From CAIKZZ01 sp035604595 (lineage in GTDB: Bacteria > Pseudomonadota > Gammaproteobacteria > Steroidobacterales > Steroidobacteraceae), in contig DATNIE010000029.1 of NCBI GenBank assembly GCA_035604595.1, positions 118,741 to 182,740 on the forward strand: a stretch of DNA of 64,000 bases, given 5' to 3'. Below, one piece after another: positions 1-6,652 of the stretch. The translations under genes and the position numbers were made by a program. The notes beneath the pieces are model-generated. The model was not told the origin of the DNA. It was given only the letters and a program-made list of their open reading frames with translations, and made no database searches. How positions within the stretch are numbered: position 1 is the stretch's first letter; every line of letters begins with the position of its first letter.

Positions 1-167
1 ATCTCGCGCGCCGCGTCTGCATCGGCAATCTCAAGCAGCAGCTCGCAGGGACTTGCCATCGCAACGAAGCACGCCGCGATGATGCCCCCCTCGCGCGGCA
101 GGACCTCGAAGTCGGGTGCGTGGGGAGGCGGCGACGCACCGCCAGCTGCGGCGCGCCCCGTGCTCAT
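1..167 (-). CDS. apbE: FAD:protein FMN transferase (ApbE family), N-terminal part only
   Basis: Only about 55 codons are present; the gene runs off the window's left edge. The translation starts MSTGRAAAGG and contains FVAMASPCELLLE, which resembles the conserved N-terminal MG/MASP strand of ApbE enzymes. These transfer FMN from FAD to Thr/Ser of exported redox proteins. The ATG at 165-167 lies 2 bp after the stop of the DUF3570 gene, so it is the last visible gene of that operon. No hydrophobic signal peptide or lipobox is seen in this N-terminus, which is unusual for a periplasmic enzyme. The call rests on a short fragment plus operon context. Confidence 0.66.
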   Translation of the reverse strand, partial: MSTGRAAAGGASPPPHAPDFEVLPREGGIIAACFVAMASPCELLLEIADADAARE

Positions 168-169
168 CG

Positions 170-1462
170 CTAGTACTCCAAGTGCCAGCTGAGCTGCACG
201 ATGGTCGCCTTGAGATTCGGGTTGAGATCGAGGCCCTGCAGCTCGGGAAGTGAGCTCGACTGGTCGCTGGGCCTCTGCTGGTACTGCTCAAGGCGCAGGC
301 TCAGCTCGCCGTGGCGGCTGGTGGCAATGCCGAACTTGAACCCGAAGGTCGTGGCAGCGAAGGTGGCCAGCCGGGGGTCTGCAGACATGTAAGCAGGCGC
401 GGGACTCGTGTCGGTCAAATAGAGGTTGTAGAAATCTGCGGCGGACTGATGGTACCAGCGCGCGTGCGGCTCAAAATACATACCGGAACCGAGATCGATC
501 CGCAGCTTCGCGTCGACGGTATCCGAGCCGATACCCCAGCTGTCCTTGCTGCGCCGGTACGAGAGGTCGAGGACGGTCGGACCTAGGGCCACTTTGTTGA
601 CCAAGTACAGGCTCTGCCGCGTGCGGGTATCCGGCCGATTCTCGTAACGGTAGCCGGTCACGGCCCCCGTATCATCGACCACCGAGATTATCCGGTATGG
701 ATCGGTGAGATACCCCTGCGAATGGTCGAAGGTGTAATTGAGCTCCGTGAGCCAGTTGCCGCGCATCACTTGGGTTACGCCGATGAGCCCGCCGGCAACG
801 TTCTTGGTCTGACTCGACTCCTTCTCGTAGAGCGCGTAATTACTGGCGGGTACCGGGTTACCCCCGTGCGCGTGGATCCGGTCGTACTCCTCGTTGACCC
901 CCGCCGAGAGCGTGGTGTTTTTCTCGTTGAAGTCGTGACTCAGTCCGGCGTGCGCCGCCACTGAGTAGAAATCGTGCTCGGTCGAGGCGTGCCCACCGTA
1001 CGAGAGGGTGTTGTCGAGCCCGATCGGCTGCGACCAGTCGAGATCTCCCGCGATGCGAGACTCCTTGAAATGCGGATCCTGCGGCAGATTGCCTGGCGCG
1101 ATCGTATAGAGCGTGGTCTTGTAGCCCGGTTTGGGCGTGAGACTGGTACTCGAGGGACTTGCGAAAGTCTGCGGCGTACGCGCGGGAATGGCGCCGTTGG
1201 GCGTGGCGCCCGAGAGCGTGTCGAGCGTCAGCGTTCCATCGAGAAGCCGCTGATCGCCGAAGTCTTTCTTCAAGTTCACCACCGGCTCGATCGTCTGGAC
1301 CCGGCCCGCATTCTCCTTATAGTAGAGCAGGTCCGCGTCAATCTGCAGGGGCTGCTCGGCGGTATCATCGGCCGTCTGTGCCCGGGCCGTGCCCGAGAGC
1401 AGCGTACAGCTCGCCGCGATCAGGCCGAGGTGCAGTGGCGATGCTGGCCGCTTCAGTTGCAT
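170..1462 (-). CDS. DUF3570 family outer-membrane beta-barrel protein with flavinylation-like motif
   Basis: 430 residues starting MQLKRPASPL, with a signal peptide cleaved near residue 28 (ARA|QT). The rest alternates short strands and turns and ends in an aromatic residue (SWHLEY), as in outer-membrane barrels. Residues 81-87 read DTLSGAT, matching the D-x-x-S/T-G-A-T/S acceptor pattern used by ApbE, with Thr87 the predicted FMN site. The start is placed at 1462 because upstream in-frame residues are low-complexity and overlap the DUF4266 gene, with which it shares 10 bp. Neighbours are TlpA-like, DUF4266 and ApbE, all co-directional. Family assignment is firm; function is unknown, and covalent flavin is an inference. 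Confidence 0.82.
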   Translation of the reverse strand: MQLKRPASPLHLGLIAASCTLLSGTARAQTADDTAEQPLQIDADLLYYKENAGRVQTIEPVVNLKKDFGDQRLLDGTLTLDTLSGATPNGAIPARTPQTFASPSSTSLTPKPGYKTTLYTIAPGNLPQDPHFKESRIAGDLDWSQPIGLDNTLSYGGHASTEHDFYSVAAHAGLSHDFNEKNTTLSAGVNEEYDRIHAHGGNPVPASNYALYEKESSQTKNVAGGLIGVTQVMRGNWLTELNYTFDHSQGYLTDPYRIISVVDDTGAVTGYRYENRPDTRTRQSLYLVNKVALGPTVLDLSYRRSKDSWGIGSDTVDAKLRIDLGSGMYFEPHARWYHQSAADFYNLYLTDTSPAPAYMSADPRLATFAATTFGFKFGIATSRHGELSLRLEQYQQRPSDQSSSLPELQGLDLNPNLKATIVQLSWHLEY

Positions 1463-1683
1463 CCGCAACCCCCGCCGCCGAAGCTGCGGCCGCCGCTCGC
1501 TGCTTCCTTGCTGAAGTAGATGTGAGCATCGATGGCCGAATCGATCGGTTCGGCGTTGAGCGCCATCTCGGGCCGCGCGAGGATTTCGCGCTGCCAGGGC
1601 TTGACGCCCATCGCACCGCAACCGCACATGGTCGGCAACAGACCCAACAGGATCGTCAGGCGGGCAAAACTTCGGATGCGCAT
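1453..1683 (-). CDS. DUF4266 small lipoprotein with Gly-rich CGC tail
   Basis: 76 residues. A signal segment (residues 5-19) leads to MCGCGAMG, where Cys22 (preceded by Gly) or Cys20 could be lipidated. The core has VKPWQREILARPEM and the protein ends SFGGGGCGCN, a glycine-rich Cys-x-Cys tail typical of DUF4266. It overlaps the DUF3570 start by 10 bp and follows the TlpA-like gene by 21 bp, so the three are very probably co-transcribed. The terminal CGC could be a thiol partner for the neighbouring WCAPC thioredoxin or a metal site; both are guesses. Confidence 0.78.
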   Translation of the reverse strand: MRIRSFARLTILLGLLPTMCGCGAMGVKPWQREILARPEMALNAEPIDSAIDAHIYFSKEAASGGRSFGGGGCGCN

Positions 1684-1704
1684 CGGTATGGCTCTCCGTC
1701 GAGG

Positions 1705-2166
1705 TTAGTGCGCGAGCACCAGTGCACGGATCTGCTGCGTCAGAGCATCGCGGTCGCGGACCAGAAATCCCTCGTGCCGCAACTGAATGTGGCCGTTGCG
1801 GTCGATCAGGACGCTGGTCGGCATGCCGCGCACCCCGAACTTCTCGGGCAGTAGGCCGTCCGGGTCATAGACGATGCGAAACTGCGCCGGGTGCTCATGC
1901 AGGAATCGTTCGGCATCGTCGCGCTCGCGGTCGACGTTGACTGCGACTACCACCAGTCCGTCATGGCCGAGCTCGCCCTGCAGGTGATTCATCCAAGGAA
2001 ACGACTTCCGGCACGGCGCGCACCAGGAGGCCCAGAAATCCAAATACACGACCTGGCCCCTGAACGCTGCCAGGTCGAGCAGGCCGCCGGCGCTGCTCGC
2101 AGTTGCAGGCGGCGAAGTGGCAACGAGGAGCAGCAGCGCCGCGGCGAGTGCTGTGCAGGGATGCAT
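1705..2166 (-). CDS. TlpA/ResA-like periplasmic thioredoxin
   Basis: 153 residues from MHPCTALAAA. The Sec signal peptide spans about residues 5-23, followed by a compact thioredoxin fold with active site WCAPC (Cys49, Cys52), the strand VVVVAVNVD, and the cis-proline loop RGMPTS. Such proteins reduce or exchange disulfides of exported partners. I start at 2166 because the longer in-frame extension to 2340 is Arg/Ser-rich and runs into the PAP2 gene. As first gene of the TlpA-DUF4266-DUF3570-ApbE unit it probably maintains thiols in the DUF4266 tail or a cofactor-bearing partner. Confidence 0.85.
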   Translation of the reverse strand: MHPCTALAAALLLLVATSPPATASSAGGLLDLAAFRGQVVYLDFWASWCAPCRKSFPWMNHLQGELGHDGLVVVAVNVDRERDDAERFLHEHPAQFRIVYDPDGLLPEKFGVRGMPTSVLIDRNGHIQLRHEGFLVRDRDALTQQIRALVLAH

Positions 2167-2215
2167 GCGCCGGCCATGCGCATGGCGCGGAGCTCCGGAA
2201 CTGCGCACCGGCGCT

Positions 2216-2887
2216 CTAGAATTTCTTGCCGATTCCGACATAGATTCCGTGCGGCATGACGCGCAGGATGTAGGGAGTATCCGGATTTCTGTGCATGACC
2301 CAGCCCGCCGCTGTGCCGATCGCATAGCCGGCGATGACATCCGACTGCCAATGCGCCTGCACTTTCATGCGCGCGATGCCGTCATACACGGGCAGTGCTT
2401 CGAGCGCATAGGTCAGCGGGTGATCGCGGCCGTACTCGAGTACGAGCGGCGTGACGATCGAACTCACCGCGGTCACCTCGCCGCTCGGAAAGCTTTCGTT
2501 GCCGTTTCCTTTGAACCATAGATTCGGATCGTTGTTGCTGGCGCCCGGCCGCACCCGCGAGAACGCGTACTTCGCGGCCAAGGCCACGATGCCGGACGCT
2601 GCCGAAGCATCCACCGACTGCCACAGCGTGCGGCCGAACCGTGTTTCCCCTCCCTCCCAGAGCGCTCCGACCACCTCACCAGCAATCAGCCCGTACTCGA
2701 GCACTTCTTGGTTGCTACGCTTCCAGATGCCGCTGTTGTCGTAGGTCCACTCGTGATCGATGCCGAGGGGGCCCCCGCCGGCCAGACAGGCAGACGTTCC
2801 TGCGAACAGCAGCAGTGATGCGAGCCACGCGGCAAGCGCCGGATGCGTGCCGCCGGGGCATGGGGGTGTCGCTGCCTGAACTCGCAT
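2216..2887 (-). CDS. PAP2-superfamily membrane/periplasmic phosphatase with PSGE variant motif
   Basis: 223 residues with an N-terminal signal/anchor (about 18-33). The three phosphatase signatures are readable: KYAFSRVRP (106-114), PSGE (134-137) and ARMKVQAHWQSD (172-183, with nucleophile-type His179 and Asp183). The usual PSGH histidine is Glu137 and the Ser of the third motif is Ala172. PAP2 enzymes dephosphorylate lipid phosphates such as undecaprenyl pyrophosphate, phosphatidate or lipid A. The gene is divergent from a two-component system across a PmrA-type box, which suggests an envelope-stress or lipid A role (inference). The TlpA gene follows 49 bp downstream, so they may share a transcript. 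Confidence 0.83.
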   Translation of the reverse strand: MRVQAATPPCPGGTHPALAAWLASLLLFAGTSACLAGGGPLGIDHEWTYDNSGIWKRSNQEVLEYGLIAGEVVGALWEGGETRFGRTLWQSVDASAASGIVALAAKYAFSRVRPGASNNDPNLWFKGNGNESFPSGEVTAVSSIVTPLVLEYGRDHPLTYALEALPVYDGIARMKVQAHWQSDVIAGYAIGTAAGWVMHRNPDTPYILRVMPHGIYVGIGKKF

Positions 2888-2896
2888 GGCGAGGGC

Positions 2897-2947
2897 AGAA
2901 TAGAAGGCTCATGCTTAAGGCAGACTTAAGCGGGTCCGTGCTGAAAT
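2897..2947. promoter_or_regulatory. PmrA-type box with divergent -10 elements
   Basis: Positions 2914-2930 read CTTAAG-GCAGA-CTTAAG, an exact match to the PmrA consensus YTTAAK-N5-YTTAAK. Exactly 11 nt from the box on each side is a -10-like hexamer: TATTCT on the minus strand (2902-2897) facing the PAP2 gene, and TGAAAT on the plus strand (2942-2947) facing the regulator gene. The arrangement suggests the response regulator controls itself and the PAP2 gene from one palindromic-direct box. The box is seen directly; binding is inference. Confidence 0.72.
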
Positions 2948-2975
2948 CGCCCAACGCGTGATAGGGAATGCGGTC

Positions 2976-3638
2976 GTGCGAATTCTGCTGGTGGAAGACG
3001 ACGGCATGCTCGGCGAAGCAGTTCGGGACGGACTGCGCCAGGAGAGCTATGTCGTCGATTGGGTGCAGGACGGCGGCGCCGCGCTGGCGGCGCTGTCGAC
3101 CGCGGACTTCAGCGCCGTGGTGCTCGATCTGGGTCTGCCGAGAAGCGACGGGCTTAGCGTGCTGCGCTGGCTGCGGCAAAACGGGCAAGCCATACCGGTC
3201 GTCATCGTGACGGCGCGCGATCACGTCACCGACCGCATCACGGGCCTGGATGCCGGTGCAGACGACTACCTGATCAAGCCGTTCGACATCGACGAGCTCA
3301 CGGCGCGGCTGCGCGCCATAACTCGTCGGGTGGTCGGCAGCGCCGAGTCCACGCTGACCGCCGGTGACGTGATTCTCGATCTGCGCCAGCGGGTGGTCAC
3401 GTACCGGGGGGAGCCGGCGGCATTGACCGCGCGCGAGTACGCAGTGGTCGAACTGCTGATGCGAAAGGCCGGCTGCCTGGTGACGCGCGCCGAGATCGAG
3501 GAGGAGCTATATGGATTCGAAGACGATATCGCCAGCAACGCGATCGAGGTCTACATTCACAACCTGCGACGCAAGCTCGGTCCGCACGTCATCACCAATG
3601 TCAAAGGACGCGGTTATCGCGTCGACGACGCCCGCTAA
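2976..3638 (+). CDS. OmpR/PhoB-family response regulator (PmrA/QseB-like)
   Basis: 220 residues from GTG 2976 (VRILLVEDD). A shadow start at GTG 2958 exists, but AGGGA at 2963-2967 sits 8 nt before 2976. The receiver domain (1-115) has the acidic pair Asp8/Asp9, phospho-acceptor Asp51 in VLDLGLP, and Lys101 in LIKPF. The C-terminal winged helix ends HNLRRKLG...VKGRGYRV. It is a DNA-binding activator or repressor paired with the kinase that overlaps its 3' end by 41 bp. The upstream PmrA-type box favours a PmrA-like regulon (cationic peptide or metal response, lipid A changes). Confidence 0.9.
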   Translation: MRILLVEDDGMLGEAVRDGLRQESYVVDWVQDGGAALAALSTADFSAVVLDLGLPRSDGLSVLRWLRQNGQAIPVVIVTARDHVTDRITGLDAGADDYLIKPFDIDELTARLRAITRRVVGSAESTLTAGDVILDLRQRVVTYRGEPAALTAREYAVVELLMRKAGCLVTRAEIEEELYGFEDDIASNAIEVYIHNLRRKLGPHVITNVKGRGYRVDDAR

Positions 3639-5019
3639 GGCCGAGCGGCCATGGTCGCTGCGTCGGCGCATGGCGATCGCCGTGGCGGCGGCCGCCTGCA
3701 TGGTGTTTCTGATTCTGGGACTGCTCGTTTATCGCGCGGTAGCCAGCAGCACGGCTGCGCAGTTTGACGAGATGCTGCAGCAGCAGGCGTCGCTCGCCCT
3801 GCGCTACGCCGATCACGAGTACGACGAGGGCGAAAGCGTGGTACCGCGCTCCCTCGGTGCGGCAGTGCGGGCGACGCCTCTCGGCGTGGTCTATCAGATC
3901 ATTACCCGCACGAATCAACTGCTGTACCGCTCGCCGGGTACACCGCAGGCGCCTCTCGCCATCGGTAACGGTCCAGGATACTCGAACGCGGTGCTCGACG
4001 GCCGCTCCTGGCGCGTGTACTCGCTGAACTCCGCAACGACTCCGCTAGTCATCCACATCGCCGAGCCGCTCGAATACCGCGATGCCGCACTGTCGCGCAC
4101 GCTGCACGCCGTGGCCCTGCCGCTGCTCTTTGCGCTGGTGCTGCTGACCTTCCTGATCGGCGTCGTGACGGAGCGTGCTTTCCGGCCGGTTCGGCGCATG
4201 GCAGCGGATCTCGCCGGACGCGGCGCCGATGATCTCTCCGCGGTGAACACGGCGGAGATGCCGGTGGAGACGCATGCGCTCGGCGTCGCACTCAACGGCT
4301 TGCTGGCACGGCACGCGGAAGTCCTGGCGCGCGAGCGCCGCTTCACGGCCGATGCGGCACACGAGCTGCGCACGCCGCTCGCCGCACTGCGCGCACAGGC
4401 GCAGGTCGCCGCCCGCGCCACGACGCCCTCCGAGGCGCGACGCGCGCTCGACAAGCTGCAGGCGAACATTGACCGAACCGCACACCTGATGAGTCAGCTG
4501 TTGTCGCTGGCGCGCCTGGAGCCCGGATCCTCGTTTAGCGCCGGCCAGACCACGCAGGCGAAAGTCGTGGTTGATCTAGTCCTCGAGGACTTGGCGCAGA
4601 CAGCACGCGAGAAGCGGATCGAGATCATGCTTGAGGGTTGTCTGCAACGCCTACCGGGCTCTCCCGAGGTCCTCTATCTCCTGATCCGCAATCTGCTCGA
4701 GAACTCTATCCGTCACGTCAGTGAGCGGGGCCAAGTCGCTCTCACGGTGATTGAGCGCGATCAGTCGGCGGTACTCTCGATCAGTGACAACGGACCGGGG
4801 ATCCCGATTGCGGAGCGCTCGCGTGCGTTGGAGCGTTTCTACCGCATACCGGGCAGCGCCTCGTCCGGCAGCGGTCTCGGACTTTCAATCGTCGGTCGGG
4901 TCGTGGAGCTCCTGGCCGGTGAGATCGAGCTGGCGGATCCGGCTGTCGGCACGGGACTCGTGGTTACGGTTCGGTTGCCGTTCACGGGCGCGCAAATCCA
5001 GGACCAGACAGCCGCGTAA
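3598..5019 (+). CDS. Sensor histidine kinase, QseC/PmrB type
   Basis: 473 residues from ATG 3598, overlapping the regulator gene by 41 bp. TM1 lies at about 25-45, a sensor domain of about 125 residues follows, TM2 is at 171-191, then HAMP. The phospho-acceptor is His255 in DAAHELRTPL, followed by N box RNLLENSIRH, G1 DNGPGI and G2 GSGLGLSI. The periplasmic part resembles the TctE/QseC N-terminal domain and carries an acidic patch DHEYDEGES (about 72-80). Such patches bind Fe3+ or cationic peptides in PmrB/PhoQ, but ligand identity here is a guess. Confidence 0.9.
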   Translation: MSKDAVIASTTPAKAERPWSLRRRMAIAVAAAACMVFLILGLLVYRAVASSTAAQFDEMLQQQASLALRYADHEYDEGESVVPRSLGAAVRATPLGVVYQIITRTNQLLYRSPGTPQAPLAIGNGPGYSNAVLDGRSWRVYSLNSATTPLVIHIAEPLEYRDAALSRTLHAVALPLLFALVLLTFLIGVVTERAFRPVRRMAADLAGRGADDLSAVNTAEMPVETHALGVALNGLLARHAEVLARERRFTADAAHELRTPLAALRAQAQVAARATTPSEARRALDKLQANIDRTAHLMSQLLSLARLEPGSSFSAGQTTQAKVVVDLVLEDLAQTAREKRIEIMLEGCLQRLPGSPEVLYLLIRNLLENSIRHVSERGQVALTVIERDQSAVLSISDNGPGIPIAERSRALERFYRIPGSASSGSGLGLSIVGRVVELLAGEIELADPAVGTGLVVTVRLPFTGAQIQDQTAA

Positions 5020-5065
5020 CCCCCGATGCCCCCGTGTTTCTGGCTGACGCTCCAGCGGGTCGCGC

Positions 5066-5086
5066 GGCGCCACCGTAGGTGGCGCC
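5066..5086. terminator. Perfect 9-bp hairpin between convergent genes
   Basis: GGCGCCACC-GTA-GGTGGCGCC forms a perfect 9-bp stem with a 3-nt loop in the 188-bp gap between the kinase gene (plus) and rimO (minus). There is no flanking T tract on either side, so it is at best a bidirectional pause or RNA-end-stabilising hairpin rather than a classical intrinsic terminator. The rest of the gap shows no gene. Confidence 0.45.
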
Positions 5087-5207
5087 GATTGCGGGGCTGT
5101 TGGCGTGGACCCCGTCGGCCCGAGCGCAATCTGACGCGCGACAGGTCTATGCGAAACTCCGGAAGGCTCAAATACTTGCGCTGATATCGACGCTCCAACG
5201 CGGGGAG

Positions 5208-6596
5208 CTATCGCGGCGCCTCGTTCTCGGCCAGCCGTGCCGTGAGGTCGTAAGTGCTGGCGCTGGTGATCTCCACGTCGGCGAATTCGCCGACCGCGAC
5301 CCGCGTTCCGGCGGTCTCGATCCGCACGCTGCCGTCGATTTCGGGTGCGTCGGCATAGCTGCGCGCGATCGCGACCCTGGTGCGCCCGCTGCCTTCGAGG
5401 CCATCGACGAGCACGCGCGTGCGCGTGCCGACGCGGGCGGCGAGCCGCACGCTGCTGAGGCGCGCCGCGGCCTGCATGAATCGCTGCCAACGCTCTTCCT
5501 TGACGGCCTCGGGCACCGGGTCGGGCAGCGCATTGGCGCTTGCGCCCTCGATGGGCGAGTATTTGAAGCACCCGACACGGTCGAGCCCGGCCTCCTCGAG
5601 CCACTGGAGCAGCACGTTGAAGTCCGCCTCGGTCTCGCCGGGGAAGCCGACGATGAACGTGCTCCGGACCGCGATCCCTGGCACATCCCTGCGCCAGGCG
5701 TGTATGCGTTGCAGCGTGTTCTCGGCGTGCGCCGGCCGTTTCATCAGCTTCAGCACCCGCGGACTGCCGTGCTGGAACGGGACGTCGAGGTAGGGAAGCA
5801 CCTTGCCTTCCGCCATCAGCGGCAACACCTCGTCGACGTGCGGGTACGGATACACGTAATGCAGCCGAACCCAGGCGCCGCGTTCGCTGGCGAGGGCGCC
5901 GAGCTCGCGCGCGAGGTCGAGGAAGCGCGTGCGAATCTCGCGCGAGCCCCAGTGCTCCGCCCGGTAGCGCAGGTCCGCGCCGTAGGCGCTCGTGTCCTGG
6001 GAGATCACCAGCAGCTCGCGGACGCCGGCGTTCAGAAGCCGGATGGCCTCGTTCAGCACGTGGGTGATCGGACGGCTCGCGAGGTCGCCGCGCATCGACG
6101 GAATGATGCAGAAGCTGCAGCGGTGATTGCAGCCCTCGGAGATCTTCAGGTACGCGTAGTACCGCGGCGTCAGGCGGATGCCCTGCGGCGGCACGAGGTC
6201 GGCGAACGGATCGTGCGGCCGCGGCAGGTGCGCGTGCACGTGACCAAGCACCTCCTCATACGCGTGGGGACCGGTGATGCCGAGCACCCGCGGATGCCGC
6301 TCGCGAATGGTTTCGGGCCTCGCACCGAGGCAGCCGGTGACGATCACTTTGCCATTGCGGTCGAGCGCCTCGCCGATGGCCTCGAGCGACTCGTGCACAG
6401 CCTCGTCGATGAACCCGCAGGTGTTGACGACCACGAGGTCAGCCCGCTCGTAGCTAGCCGCGACCTCGTACCCCTCGGCGCGCAGCTGCGTCAGGATCCG
6501 CTCGGAATCCACGAGCGCCTTCGGACAGCCGAGGCTGACAAAACCGATGCGCGGAGTGGATTTCATCGGGCCGGCGGTGGCCAAGGGGGCCGCCAT
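5208..6596 (-). CDS. rimO: Ribosomal protein S12 (Asp88) methylthiotransferase RimO
   Basis: 462 residues. It is a radical-SAM enzyme that adds a methylthio group to S12. The N-terminal UPF0004 domain has cluster cysteines Cys24 (SLGCPKALVDSE), Cys60 (VNTCGFI) and Cys89 (TGCLGA). The radical-SAM triad is Cys156/Cys160/Cys163 in SEGCNHRCSFC. A C-terminal TRAM domain follows (VEITSASTYDL). SLGCPKALVDSE distinguishes RimO from MiaB. A start at Met11 (6566) is equally likely; no decisive ribosome site is seen. It is convergent with the kinase gene. Confidence 0.95.
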   Translation of the reverse strand: MAAPLATAGPMKSTPRIGFVSLGCPKALVDSERILTQLRAEGYEVAASYERADLVVVNTCGFIDEAVHESLEAIGEALDRNGKVIVTGCLGARPETIRERHPRVLGITGPHAYEEVLGHVHAHLPRPHDPFADLVPPQGIRLTPRYYAYLKISEGCNHRCSFCIIPSMRGDLASRPITHVLNEAIRLLNAGVRELLVISQDTSAYGADLRYRAEHWGSREIRTRFLDLARELGALASERGAWVRLHYVYPYPHVDEVLPLMAEGKVLPYLDVPFQHGSPRVLKLMKRPAHAENTLQRIHAWRRDVPGIAVRSTFIVGFPGETEADFNVLLQWLEEAGLDRVGCFKYSPIEGASANALPDPVPEAVKEERWQRFMQAAARLSSVRLAARVGTRTRVLVDGLEGSGRTRVAIARSYADAPEIDGSVRIETAGTRVAVGEFADVEITSASTYDLTARLAENEAPR

Positions 6597-6652
6597 CCTA
6601 CCCGCCCGGGGCCAGCCCGGCTACCCGCCGGCGCCACGGCGCGCGGCGGCGC

